A DNA stretch of 64,000 nt from Selaginella moellendorffii (GCF_000143415.4 NW_003314291.1:329437-393436); one strand, 5' to 3'. Shown: positions 43,722-54,416, counted from the stretch's first letter. Notes: a model not told the origin generated them from the letters alone. A program made the numbers and translations.

Positions 43722-46071
43722 CCACTATCGGCTCACACGCTACTGGAGTCCAGGCCGGCCTCTTCCTTGTCCGAACTTGGATAGTGCGCGACTTGTTTCC
43801 ATCTCCAATCGTAATAGTCCCCTTCGGCCAACTCTGATCTGCCCAGGCCTGTAACAGCCACGGTCTTCCCAAAAGAATTGGATAATCCAGCTCGTGTCCA
43901 ACCATCCTCAGCACCACGTAATCAACATAAAAGATAAAACCGGCAATCTCCGTCTTCACCCCAGTAAGTACACCAACCGGTCTCGAGCGAGAATGGTTCG
44001 CCATGCGGACACGAAAATAAACTGGAGATGGCTGCTCCAACCCAAGTTTTGACACCATTTGCTCAGGCATTACGTTGATGGCAGCACCTCCGTCAATCAC
44101 GCACCCCTTCAAGTGCTGACCTGAAATCTCTGCATCTATAATTGGATTCTCTGCTTCGATCATTGGCCATGCTGCATTCACTACCACCTCTCGATGGGCC
44201 TTGACTGCTGTGGCCACCACTTTCCTCAGACTTGGTGCCAGCTGTAGTAATTGCGCAAATGTGATACTCGGCTTTTGATTCTCTAAGTCCTTGAGCACGT
44301 CGTAGGGCTGAGTTTCTAGATTTAGCACCTGCTTATACCGGCGAGATCTCCGCTGGCCCATCTTCAACGGCTCACCCCCAAAATGTTCCTTGAATACCTC
44401 TGCCAGCCGCTGCGGCGTCGAGATGCCCACCTTCCTCATAACCTCTTGCGGATCCATTCCACCACTCACTTGGTTCGCGTCCGTTTCCTTGCCGTCATTA
44501 GGGCACTGAATAGTCCCCGTGATATTCTTGGCGAGATCTCCGCCATCGGCTATCGGCGCATCCTGAATGCCGCCTCCTTCCAGACCTAAGTCGATCCCCA
44601 TTTTTTCCTTGTGGCGCTGCTCCTTCCTGTTTTGGCGAGCTATCATCTCCGGATCCTCCTGAGTATGCGTCCGCTCAATTCCCTGTTCAGCCCTTGTTCT
44701 CGGCTCATCTCGGATGTACAACCTGCGGTCCCTCCGCTGCAACTGTGCTCGTGTGTTGACATTCCACACAGGTGTGTCCGCTCGTAACTCTTCAGAATTC
44801 ACGAAAATGGCTTTAGTATCCACCACCTCTTTTCCCTTGTCCTGATTTTGACGCTGATTTGGCACTTGCAAGCGGTAGGGGCAATCCTCCTGTCGATGAA
44901 GTCCCTGTGTCTGGCATATCCCACAGATTGGCTGATACTCTTCAGACTTCTGTGCATTCGGACAGTTTGGCGCGATATGTCCAAGTTCCCCACACCGGTA
45001 GCACACTATCGGGCCTCGGCCTCGGCCTCCGCCTCTGCCTCCGAACATTCCCATCCGGCCGCCACCTCGGCCTCCACCAGCAGTCTGCTGCAGCATTGGC
45101 CCCGAGTTCTGCACAGCCCCTGGAGCTCCTACGTTAAAAACCGGGTACGTCTCATACTGCTGGTGCTGAACCTGTTGCTGTGGAAATTGTTGTTGATGGT
45201 GAAATTGTGGTTGAACGTAATAGCTTGCGACTACAGGTTGCTGCTGGAACTTGGGTGTCACACGAGCTGGATGAATAAAGCACTTCTCAGGCTTGTGGCC
45301 GAACTTCCCACAATACAGACAAGGAGCTTTTGCCGGAACCAGATTCGGACACTCACTAGGATAGTGGCCATATCCTTGACACTTAATGCACCAGATCTCA
45401 GCTCTCTCATGCACTGGCCGAGTTGGAACTCCCAAACCTTGAACCAGACTCACTTGGAGTTCTGCCATCTTCTTGGTAAGTGTCTCCACCACATCTTCTT
45501 TCACTTTCGTGAGTTGGCTCTCAAATCCGGTCGTGTTTACTGCAGGTAACTGGAGAACTGACGGCTGGACCGGAATCAAAGGTGGAGCTGCTACGGCTCC
45601 AAGCACACCAGTCTGGTACTGTGCAATATTCGGTGAGAACAAGTTACCATATGTTGCTGGTGGAGCTGCAGCTGCAATATTCCGCGATGACATCCGGGCC
45701 TGTTCCCATGTTGCTGCGTGCTCAACTGCTGCGTTCAAATCTGCCGGTCTTTGCACCTTCACGTGGAACCCGATTTCAAATGGCAACCCATTCAAGAACC
45801 AGCGGACTTGGTCGTCAGCGGCAGGCTGTGGATCTTTCCTCGCGAGCAGCCTCTTGTAGCGAAGAACATAATTTTGCAATGTCTCTCCAGGTAACAATTG
45901 AATTGAATTTAGCTCGTCACTGATACGCTGCTTGAATCCCATAGGACGGAAAGCATTGAGAAATGCTGTTTTGAGGTCTGCCCAGGCTGCAAAGGCTGCT
46001 GCTGCATTTGCCTGACCATACCATTCTGCTGCTGCTCCCAGCAATGTCGCCGGAAACAGATGGACTCTCAC
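43642..46071 (-). CDS. gypsy-3 Gag-protease
   Basis: About 800 residues. Gag domain at the N-terminus (LLGAAAEWYGQA; the AWADLKTAF block), then four zinc knuckles: CIKCQGYGHYPSEC, CLYCGKFGHKPEKC, CYRCGELGHIAPNC and CGICQTQGLHRQEDC. A Gly-Arg-rich stretch lies between the second and third. The retropepsin site reads CVIDGGAAINVM (D-G-G in place of D-S/T-G). The 5' end is not a clean ATG: the frame continues upstream as YQEQADAVRV and is shifted near 46100, so the true gag start is lost or lies behind a frameshift. Confidence 0.8.
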   Translation of the reverse strand: MRVHLFPATLLGAAAEWYGQANAAAAFAAWADLKTAFLNAFRPMGFKQRISDELNSIQLLPGETLQNYVLRYKRLLARKDPQPAADDQVRWFLNGLPFEIGFHVKVQRPADLNAAVEHAATWEQARMSSRNIAAAAPPATYGNLFSPNIAQYQTGVLGAVAAPPLIPVQPSVLQLPAVNTTGFESQLTKVKEDVVETLTKKMAELQVSLVQGLGVPTRPVHERAEIWCIKCQGYGHYPSECPNLVPAKAPCLYCGKFGHKPEKCFIHPARVTPKFQQQPVVASYYVQPQFHHQQQFPQQQVQHQQYETYPVFNVGAPGAVQNSGPMLQQTAGGGRGGGRMGMFGGRGGGRGRGPIVCYRCGELGHIAPNCPNAQKSEEYQPICGICQTQGLHRQEDCPYRLQVPNQRQNQDKGKEVVDTKAIFVNSEELRADTPVWNVNTRAQLQRRDRRLYIRDEPRTRAEQGIERTHTQEDPEMIARQNRKEQRHKEKMGIDLGLEGGGIQDAPIADGGDLAKNITGTIQCPNDGKETDANQVSGGMDPQEVMRKVGISTPQRLAEVFKEHFGGEPLKMGQRRSRRYKQVLNLETQPYDVLKDLENQKPSITFAQLLQLAPSLRKVVATAVKAHREVVVNAAWPMIEAENPIIDAEISGQHLKGCVIDGGAAINVMPEQMVSKLGLEQPSPVYFRVRMANHSRSRPVGVLTGVKTEIAGFIFYVDYVVLRMVGHELDYPILLGRPWLLQAWADQSWPKGTITIGDGNKSRTIQVRTRKRPAWTPVACEPIVDGIDDSSDTTTGADSRRGSAQNHVCD

Positions 46072-46260
46072 AGCATCTGCCTGCTCCTGATAGAAAAATC
46101 TAGAAAATTATCCCAGTCCGGGGATCTACCCGCCAGACCGAGAACCAACTGCGGCAAAGGGTGCTTACTGCAGATGCCCACAGATGACCGGCCTTTTCCT
46201 CAGGCCCGGTTTACTGCGCAGTTACTGCGACTAAGCCCTCCCGGCTAACGCACCAAAAAA

Positions 46261-46928
46261 TGTGGGGAAAAATACACGACAACAAGAAAGACGGGAAAGA
46301 CTCCTCTAGGGCTTGTATTCAGCAGTAACTACAAATCACTCATACTGAGTGCGCTGGGCCTGCAGTAACTCCTCTATGATCACATGTAGGTAACGGTACC
46401 ACACTTGACCACAGGTTGGACAAGTAGTTGGAATTTGCTGCTCCTCTTGAATTCTCAACTCCTCGATCGCACGCCTTATCCGCATGTTGTTGGTGACGCG
46501 ATCGGCGACGGGATCTCGACGGCCTATAGGAGGTCTCACCATCTTCGAGCAAAGAGAACTCCAGAACCCGAGAGAAAACAAGAACTGTAAAATAACTGAA
46601 TGGCCGTACCTAAATTCAAACTCCCAAAAGCTTAAACACCAACCAATGGCTGAAACTTTCCCAGCTAATAACTCTTCATCCACAACTCCGATCAACTTGA
46701 TTTTACCACCAAAGAACTGCCCTTGATCAGATCTTCAACTTTCTAGAAAACAACTTCTTCAAATTCTCACTTCTGAAATCCATCACTTTTTCTCTCTCTA
46801 AACGAAATATTCATAGAAAGCTTCTTCAGCGAGCTTCTTCAATTTTCACCTTTTTCTAGCTTAGAAATACGTCAGTACTCACAAAAACAACCTCAAGTAT
46901 GAAAATACGACCGTATATACGGTTGACA
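46261..46928 (-). repeat. gypsy-3 5' LTR
   Basis: Pairs with 40254-40921. Followed by ATCAA at 46929-46933. Confidence 0.9.
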
Positions 46929-46933
46929 ATCAA

Positions 46934-47390
46934 TGATCATAAAATTCTAGCATGGCAATAAGTTTTGGTAGTTGTAGATTTTAGGATCCAAATTCATCTT
47001 TTGGATCAATCAAGATAATGTATCATTTAAATTTTTATCCTTTATTCTAAAGGTTCCTTTTCACAAAAAATAATCTTTATCACTATAGGGTGATTTTACA
47101 TTGGGATGACTATTAAAGTTCAAAGATTGTCCATCACCCTTATGCCATCATAAAATTTGAAATTCTAAATGATGAATGAAGTTGCTTCAAACCATTATAA
47201 TTAATTTTTATACCCTTTTTGAGGAGCTTAACTACATTAAACATATGTCAAATAACTTTCAACAATGATTTGGAATCTCTTTTTCTCACAAGAGTAAAAA
47301 AAGATTTCAACTATCCAAATACAAGTGAATTATTTTGAGAGCTTTGCTTTTTTGTTTTTATAAGAGATTATCCTAGTTTGTGTAAGGCCA
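46934..47390 (-). repeat. R arm, inverse, block C (right part)
   Basis: Resumes the arm cut by gypsy-3 and runs into the Sec24 pseudogene at about 47395. Parallel to 29660-30110 and, in part, to 8230-8400. Confidence 0.65.
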
Positions 47391-47404
47391 AAGGCTAAGT
47401 TGTA

Positions 47405-48967
47405 TAATGATTTACCATGGAACTTAACCAGACCTCAAGGACTTGAAGCCATGATGCGTGTGCAATGTAGTCAGGTAGAAAAAATGAACTGGTTAGAACC
47501 TGTCTGAATCTCTCTTGTAGGGAATTAAAGTCCAGGACTACTTTGGCAGCTGTAAACGGGTTACCACTGATGTCTGATCTTCCTGCGGTAATTTATCTAT
47601 ATGGAACTAAGCTCCTGTAATGCAGTGCGTTTTTCTAAATTGATTGTGATAAATCCATTCTGGTCACGTTCAAGCACGAAGACAAATTTCAAGAAGGAGC
47701 AGACTGTTGTTTTCAGGTGCGTTGCTATTACATAATGCTATTGCCTGTTCTGACTATTGTCAAACTTGTCAATGCTTTTGTAGTCGGCGTTACTCTACAC
47801 CACGGTCGATGGGCATAGACGTATCAGAGTTAGTACATTATCACTTACCTTCACAAACGTTCTGAGCAACCTTTTCAAAGGCGCGGATCTAGGCACAGTT
47901 CACTTATCTTTTGAAAACTGGTAAGTATTATGTGTGATTTTCGTTCAAGGTTCTGAAATTGCCTTTGATACAGCTGCCCAAGGCATGCCTGTCTCCCCTC
48001 TTTCGCAAGTTAGGGAGCAAACCATTAGACAGTGCGTTCAGAGCTTGTTTTCGTATAGAAAGTTTTGCGCAACTGCATCTTCTTCGGGCCAGCTTATCTT
48101 GCCCGAATGCCTTAAGCTGCTACCGCTATATACACTCGGTAAGTTTCGTGTCGTTTTTCTTATAAACTTTTCACTATCTCGTTTCCTTCTTTACAGCTCT
48201 TACAAAGAGCGTGGGTCTCCGGCAAGATGCTCGTGTTGATGAAAGAGCTTACTGGCTTATGCGAGCTACAAGTATCTCGGCATCCCTCGCGATACCGTTG
48301 GTGTATCCCAGACTATTTTCCGTCCACAACATACCAAAGGTACTAGTTATCTCTTTGGTACTCTGATTAAAGCGCGTTTTGCATAGCTGGACGAGTCGAG
48401 TCTACCACCGACGCTTCCTCTATCAAGCGAGAACCTGGACCCAGAAGGAATCTTTCTTTTGGAGACCGGTGAGGACGCTTTTCTATACGCAGGGAAGGCT
48501 GTCTCCTCTGAACTGCTTCATCAACTCTTTGAAGTGCGGTCTGTGAACGAAGTGATTCCCGGACAGGTACTTAATTCCCTCGCTCGTATGACTCGTAATT
48601 TTCTTACTCTTGTTCCCTTTTGCAGTTTTTGTTGCAAGAGTACGATAACGAGCCATCAATTTTGCTGAACAAGATGGTGAACGAGATCCGTCGCCAACGC
48701 TGCTCTTACCTGCGGTATGTTTCGATAAAAGAAAACTCGGATGCTTGCTATTCTAGGTTGCATTTGCTGAAGCAGGGAGATCCTTTAGGTGATCAAACAC
48801 TCTCATTTTTTTCCTTGTCGAAGCACTCTTGCTCATTCGGTTTTGTTACAGAGATGATGTTCCACTCCTTCATGATCGAGGACAAGAGCGGGCTGGGCTC
48901 GTCTTATGTGGAGTTCCTTGTCTACGTGCACAGGCAAATCCAGGTAAAAATGCAGTATGGGAGCTGA
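47405..48967 (+). pseudogene. SEC24-like: Sec24 C-terminal half, block C
   Basis: Exons: 47405-47474 (WNLTRPQGLEAMMRVQCSQ), 47521-47587, about 47630-47716 (ILVTFKHEDKFQEGADCCF), 47784-47920 (LLYTTVDGHRRIRVSTLSL), about 47950-48138 (SQVREQTIRQCV; YRKFCATASSSGQL), 48197-48339, 48387-48566, 48626-48714, 48757-48788 and 48852-48967. This covers the beta-sandwich, helical and gelsolin-like domains of the COPII cargo adaptor Sec24. From exon 48197 on it is fully in phase, ending after VYVHRQIQ with a stop at 48965. Upstream there is a frameshift near 47573 and a phase mismatch at the 47920 donor, and the N-terminal half is absent. A truncated duplicate, probably non-functional. Confidence 0.85.
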
Positions 48968-49265
48968 GGTCACTAAAAGCGGAAGAAATTCATTCAATAA
49001 CATTCCTCATTAGACATGAATCTAAATGATTCTCAAGCATAGCATTTGCAAGAATTATGTTTTGGCAAACCCATTTTACTCCAGACGTTGTAAAACATTA
49101 ATGTTTTTTACTACAATGAAACCACAAATACCCAAAACGTCTGACTTCCCGCTTGACATGGTCGAAGATCTACATCCGTATCCGCATGGCTTCACATTTT
49201 ACTTTTCAATGTCGAAAAAGTCAGCCGAGTTATCCGGAACTGAACTATAACACGCTCTCCTGCAC

Positions 49266-49272
49266 TATAAAT
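49266..49272 (+). promoter_or_regulatory. TATA box of peptide gene at 49396
   Basis: TATAAAT in the same context as 9553-9559. Confidence 0.6.
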
Positions 49273-49395
49273 CCTCCCACTCCATACTCAAGCACATCAA
49301 AGCTCATACTCAAGCTTCTCCAAGTTTCTCTAGCTTTCTCCGATCTCGTTCACAGGTCTGGGATCACATCAAAGCAAGAGGCGTTCTTAAAAAAG

Positions 49396-49665
49396 ATGGC
49401 GAGCAACAAGATGCTGCTGGCGATGCTTGTGGTGGTGCTCCTGGTGGGAGTTGACATTGGAGGAATTGCAAGTGCGAGCGCCCAGGGGCAATGCAAGCCG
49501 GGGTGGCACTGGGATGGAAATTACTGTGTCCGTTGCCAGCCAAGCTGGTACTGGTACAACAATTCTTGCCAACGCTGCCCGATCAACTGGTACTGGTATG
49601 ACAACTCTTGCCACCGCTGCCAGATGGGCTGGCGCTGGACTGGAAGTTTCTGCAACGAGAACTGA
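49396..49665 (+). CDS. Secreted Trp/Cys-repeat peptide, type 1 (copy B1), intact
   Basis: 89 residues with the same signal peptide and the same four C-X10-C-X2 modules as 9683. It differs by two silent changes in the signal peptide and a cluster of seven base changes within about 30 bp covering the end of module 1 and start of module 2 (NYCVRCQPSWYW versus NHCVLCLLGWYW). Otherwise the ORFs are identical. Flanking promoter and 3' region are conserved. Function unknown; extracellular location inferred from the signal peptide. Confidence 0.8.
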   Translation: MASNKMLLAMLVVVLLVGVDIGGIASASAQGQCKPGWHWDGNYCVRCQPSWYWYNNSCQRCPINWYWYDNSCHRCQMGWRWTGSFCNEN

Positions 49666-50210
49666 AGTTGCCCATCAAGATCCAAGCTCATGTACCATGT
49701 CAATGACAATAATCATTGTAGTTGTGCTGTTTCTTGTGATAACCTTTTGGTGAATAAAATGTGTGTGCTTTTCTTTCCATGACATCCCATTCTAAGGCTC
49801 GGTTTCCTCACCCAGAATCCGCTTGACGAGAGACTTGCTGCCAGTTTCACTTTTAGTTTCTAGCAACTCGAGCAGCAAGATTATCGAAATACCGAAGTCT
49901 TGCGCTGCTGAGTTTCATACTCAAGACAAGAGATGAGAGAGAAATGTGAATCATGCTTCTTAGTTTGGCCACAAGTATGAGTGGACTTTAAGAAATTACG
50001 GTTAGTAAATTTCTTGCAGTTTCTAGCTATTTACTTTTAAAAATATTATCATACTTTTTAATGCATTGTCTTCTGATGATTTCACGGGACTTAAATAGAG
50101 ACTTTTTCATCTGGATTGACCCCGTCAATCAAGCACAAACACGACATGTCATGCAGGAGACTCAGTAAAAACCGTGTGCATAGCTGTCTTATTCATCCTC
50201 AAATCCTCCA
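49666..50210 (+). other. Intergenic region between B1 and B2
   Basis: Near-identical to 9953-10498. Holds a probable polyadenylation hexamer near 49754 and the B2 promoter (TATAAA at 50211-50216). No gene seen. Confidence 0.55.
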
Positions 50211-50317
50211 TATAAATTGGTCCCACATTGGCAACACCATAACCCAGCAAAGCATTTAATCAAGAGAAAGAAGAGATACAAGAAAAGCAATCAGTTTGCA
50301 TTTCTATTGACGATACA

Positions 50318-50503
50318 ATGGCGAGCGAGTCCCAGCTGATGCTTCTGGCCATGTTTGTGACAATCCTCCTGGTTGGAGTGGACGTTGGTGGAATCGAAAG
50401 TGCAGCAGCCCAGCAGAAATGCAAATCTGGCTGGAACTGGGACGGCCACAAGTGCATCCAGTGCCCCAAAGGCTGGTACTGGTATAGCAACGATTGCACC
50501 TGA
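50318..50503 (+). pseudogene. Trp/Cys-repeat peptide, type 2 (copy B2), cut by a copia insertion
   Basis: In frame from MASESQLMLLAMF through a complete signal peptide (GIESAAAQQ) into the first two modules (KSGWNWDGHKC; PKGWYWYSNDC). Then copia LTR sequence starts at 50501 and supplies a stop. It preserves the undeleted signal-peptide end that A2 has lost. The rest of the gene should lie beyond the transposon nest, outside this window, if not deleted. Confidence 0.8.
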
Positions 50504-51255
50504 AAGAAAAGCGGAGCAAGAACAACAGATTTCTCTTCAACACATACATTGATTCATGTATGGCTGTATATATATACAACTTCAATCAAATCGGAAATCA
50601 CTAGAGATTTGATTGCGATTCGGACTGTTTCTGTTCATCATTATTCCTACACTCCCCCTTCAAGCTGAGGGCACTTGACACTCCAAGTTGATTCCTCAGC
50701 TTGATGAATGTGAGCTCCGAAAGTGGCTTGGTTAGAAGGTCTACCAACTGATACTGTGAAGGAACGTATTCCAGGTGAAGATCTCTGGCTGCTACATGTT
50801 CACGAATGAAGTGATGCTGCACATCTATATGTTTCGTACGAGCATGAAACACAGGATTCTTTGACATGGTGATTGCACTTCTGCTGTCACAATGCAGAAT
50901 GGTCGCATCTGATTGCTGTTGATTGAGTTCTCCAAGTAATCGACAAAGCCAGATGATCTCCCTTGCTGCTGTACTGACAGCTATGTATTCTTCTTTTGCA
51001 CTAGAAAGAGCAATTGTCATTTGTTTCTTGCTTCCCCATGAAACCAGAGCATCATCAATTATGCAGCAAATTCCGGAGGTTGAATGTCGTGTATCCAAGT
51101 TGCCAGCCCAATCTACATTGCAGTAAGCTTGAAGAACAAGTTTGGACTGACCTGAGCATTTGTAAAGCAATCCATGAGCAACTATTCCTTTCAAATACCT
51201 CAAAGCTCTCTTTGCCATTTACCAATGATAACAACTTGAAGACTGCATGTATCGG
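50501..51255 (-). mobile_element. Ty1-copia element, 3' part (continues at 58784)
   Basis: The 151-bp 3' LTR at 50501-50651 (plus-strand ends TGAAAG...CCTACA) is flanked inside by a polypurine tract (minus strand AAGCTTGAAGGGGGAG-like, near 50652-50670). RNase H follows. The element is split at 51255/58784 by the chromovirus, whose 5-bp target duplication ATCGG proves the two parts were once joined. Confidence 0.85.
50601..51218 (-). pseudogene. copia RNase H and pol C-terminus
   Basis: MAKRALRYLKG, the VDWAGNLDTRHSTSG block, SWGSKKQ, ALSSAKEEYIAVS, HCDSRSAI, KHIDVQHHFIRE and VDLLTKPL are the standard copia RNase H landmarks. The codon before MAKRAL is TAA where Gln is expected, so the frame to the RT part was broken. 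Otherwise well preserved. Confidence 0.85.
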
Positions 51256-52403
51256 TGTAATTTGCAAGTTTACTTTTCCTTTCCAATTTGCAAGCTTACT
51301 TTATTTATCTATCCAACACTGCCTTGGCTTTTGTTAAGTTCCCTCGCCAAGGTTCCCGCTTATGGTATTAGCTCCTACTTGGTCCTACTTGGTTTCAGCT
51401 ACTCATTGCACGAGCAATGGAGTGTTAGCTATCCATCCACGGATTCCCAAATCCCTCCCAATCCCCCTCCCCGGGTTAGACTAGACTTAAGGTTCGGCTA
51501 CACTCCCTGCAGGCACAAGCAGCCAAGCACACCAAGCCATCAAGTTCTTAACATCCCTTAGTACCACAAGACTTGATCATGGGACCTTTAAATCCCAAAT
51601 CTTGGGTGCAACACTTGCTTCAGGACGCTGGGGCGAAACACCGTGGCCTAACGGCCTGGTATGGGTACCTCTACCCCCCCACTTCCATCCCGAAGGGAAG
51701 GCCTAAGCCCCTTGGAAAGGCGAGGACCAATGAGCCACAAGGTACTCAAGTGGGGCACCACTCCACATGAGCCGGAAGCACTGCAATCGGTTTCCCTTTC
51801 GAGAGTGGGAGCTACTCTTGAGCATTTCCTGGGGTGGCCCCTCCGACACCACCCAAGTCCATGCTCACTCCCACCCAATCTCAACCTTAAGTCAGTTTGG
51901 AAGCACCATTGGAGAGTTCCTTCAAGATTGGTTTCTAAACCTCACTATCCCTACTATACTTTTGGAACCCCTTGCAGCCCCCCCCCCCTCTGGGAGGCTC
52001 ACACTTTGGGCTTTCACCCCTTGACCTGTATTAGTACTTGGACTCGGTCTCGAACTTGATCTTGGATTTGATCTCGGACCCAACTTCGGATTCGGTCTCG
52101 GACTCGATCTCGGACTCGATCTCGGACCCGATCTCGGACTTGACTTCGGACTCGACTTCGGACTCGATCTTGGACCCGATCTTGGATCTCGGACTCCGTC
52201 TCGAACTCGGCATCAAACTCAGTCTCGAACTCGGTCTTTGAGTCGGCCTCGGACTCGATTCCGGACTCTATCTCGAACTCAGTATCAGATTCGGTATTGG
52301 ACTCGATCTCAGACTCGGTCCCATCCGATGAACTCTTTGTCATTTCGGTCATGCTTTTGGGGATCCTTTAGCCTACGACACCTCAAGGAATTGGTTCCTT
52401 ACA
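51256..52403 (-). repeat. gypsy-2 3' LTR with internal 12-bp minisatellite
   Basis: Pairs with 57593-58778. Positions 52035-52325 are a run of 12-bp units close to GATCTCGGACTC, open in several frames on both strands. A C tract lies near 51976-51988. Confidence 0.88.
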
Positions 52404-52869
52404 ACTCTACCACCCATAGAAGAAGTTCAATGCCCATATCGAACGTCTCTTTTTATTCTACGACTTGTTGACCATGTCTCCGAGGGCATCCCCCCATATA
52501 GCGGTGTGCCTAAGTTAGCCTCCCTGGCCAAGAGCTCATAATAACGGGATATAGGTATCCCTATACCCCTCACCTCACCACACCCTAGTATGGGGTCGGG
52601 ACTTGAACCCAGCCTTGCTTTACTAGGGGGTTGGGACTCGAACCCAACCTCCGTAGAATACGTCTACGGATTCGACATCCCCATAGAGAGTTGGGCGTAG
52701 TTCCCTACGCCTGGTCGACCTAGCTAACCCATGCTAATTAGCTTACCTTTAGCGCGCCTTCAGGTCCCAATATATACCATTGCTCAACTTCACAAATTGA
52801 TACCTTTTAATTGAACTTTGCATAAGTATATAGAGTAATTTCTGCTAGAGAATTTCTGCTATGCAAAAA
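52404..52869 (-). other. gypsy-2 3' untranslated region
   Basis: Contains two near copies of GGGACT(T/C)GAACCCA at about 52598 and 52635. A polypurine-like GGGTGGTAG lies beside the LTR on the minus strand. No gene seen. Confidence 0.5.
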
Positions 52870-53229
52870 TTCCTCCACTAAATCTCGCGCGTTCGCTAGG
52901 TTCTCCTTTGGTTCCCATGTTGCTTCGCAGTGTGGAAATCCTTTCCACTTCACATGGAACTCTCTCACCTCGCGTCCTTATCGTTTGCTCTTGCGCGCAT
53001 TGAGGATGGCCTCGACTTCGTATTCCTCTTCCCCTTGGATAACCTTAAGTAAGGGTCTTACTTGGTCCTTGCGAAGCGGATCCTCAAAGTACGGCTTGAG
53101 TAAGTTCACGTGGAACACTGGGTGCATCTTCCCCATCTCTCGAGGAAGTTGGAGACGGTAAGCCACTTTACCGATTCGTGCCTCAATCTTGTAAGGCCCC
53201 GCGAACCTGCTTAAGGAACTCAAGATCAA
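52870..53229 (-). pseudogene. gypsy-2 integrase C-terminus and chromodomain
   Basis: The minus strand reads PYKIEARIGKVAYRLQLP, HPVFHVNLLKPY, YEVEAILNARKSKR, then a TAA followed in frame by REVREFHVKWKGFPHCEATW and EPKENL. EAIL...FHVKWKG....TWEP is a chromodomain. In chromoviruses this domain guides integration to heterochromatin marks. The stop removes most of it in this copy. Confidence 0.85.
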
Positions 53230-54300
53230 TTCATTTATAGGAATACATGCATTTTACCTTTAGGTCAACTTCCGACTGATCCCACTTGGTAGCCTGAGGT
53301 TCTTGGTGTTCAGCCACACCTTCTCCCCAGCTTGGAACTTCATATCCCGGCGCTTTTGGTTTGCGTACTTGGTTTGCCTTTGTTGAGCTCGTTCTAAGGA
53401 ATCCCTCACTAGATTCCAAATGTTGAGTCTTTCCGCTGTGAATGCCTCCACTACGGGTAACTCTCCATGATACTCGGCCACGCCGAGTTCCATAGGACTT
53501 TCGATAGCTTGCCCACTGATGACTTCCCATGGACTCACCTCAATACTTGAGTGTGGTGAGTTGTTATAGCACATTTCTGCAAGCCCCAAATGACTTACCC
53601 AATCGGTCTGGTTTTCCGAGACATAGCATCGCAAATAATCCTCCAGCTGCCTATTCACCTTTTCCGTTTGTCCATTTGTTTGTGGGTGATAGGCTGTGCT
53701 GAATTTTAACTTGGTGCAATACTGTTCTAGGAGAGTTCTCTAGAACCTACTGGTGAAGATTTTATCTCGATATGAGATAATCTCTTTTGGCTTTCCCCAC
53801 ACTCGAACCACTTGTTCAAAGAACAACTTCGCCACACCTTCCATATCCACTTTCGTTGTGGTGGGTATGAAATGTGCTATCTTCAAAAATCGGTCCACCA
53901 CCACGAATATCGCATTGAACCCCTTGCTTGGGGGAGTCCTGTGATGAAGTCCATCGTAAGACATTTCCACAGACAATCTGGAATTGGGATGTTTTGCAAC
54001 AAGCCCCCACTAGCCTTAGTCACGGCTTTGACCTACTAACATGTTGGACATATCTTTACATAGTCTTGGATGTCCTTAGCCATATCTGGCTAATGATACT
54101 TCCTCTTGAGTAAGCCCATCGTTTTGGGCATTCCGCCGTGTCTTGCAAGAGGTCCGTCATGACACTCTTCTAAGGCTACCTTCCTTAGTTCCCCTTTTGG
54201 GACATACACCCTTGTTTGCTTGTAATAGATGAGTCCATTGCATTCTACATAGCCCATTTTCTCTTCCGTTGGCAACTCACCTCTTTAGTGAGCTTCCTGT
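53230..54300 (-). pseudogene. gypsy-2 integrase core
   Basis: Fragments in order on the minus strand: zinc-binding end (EECHDGPLARHGG) at 54090-54275; the core piece FVVVDRFLKIAHFIP and IISYRDKIFTSRF at 53740-53976; and LEDYLRCYVSENQTDW to CYNNSPHSS at 53260-53658. The second catalytic Asp (SDRD in the family) is Tyr here, and frameshifts lie between pieces, so it is inactive. Confidence 0.8.
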
Positions 54301-54416
54301 GCCTCCAGATTCCATAGCAACACTTCTTGTGCTAGACCATCGTTCTCATATACTGTCCGCACATCATCCCAAAAGGTTGCTGTTGCACTAGATATCGCCA
54401 ACTTCAAGCTCGCTTT

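Larger units (their letters stand above)
40254..46928 (-). mobile_element. Athila/Tat-like Ty3-gypsy element (gypsy-3), recent
   Basis: The 6675-bp element on the minus strand has LTRs of equal length (40254-40921 and 46261-46928, 668 bp each, both TGTGGGG...GTTGACA). ATCAA lies on both outer sides. I count about eight LTR differences, about 1.2 percent, so the insertion is recent. Next to the right LTR, the minus strand starts TGGTGCGTTAGCCGGG, a primer site that is not the initiator-Met type. It interrupts an R arm. Missing RT sequence makes it non-autonomous. Confidence 0.9.

Noticed and set aside
44848-45923. Long plus-strand open frames opposite the gypsy-3 gag
   Set aside because: Antisense shadows of a GC-rich coding region on the minus strand. 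The minus frame has gag and four zinc knuckles; the plus frames have no domain.
52014-52471. Several overlapping open frames on both strands (acidic Ser/Glu/Asp- or Arg-rich repeats)
   Set aside because: They are translations of the 12-bp LTR minisatellite, whose period is a multiple of three. The same occurs at 58300-58727. No gene-like context.
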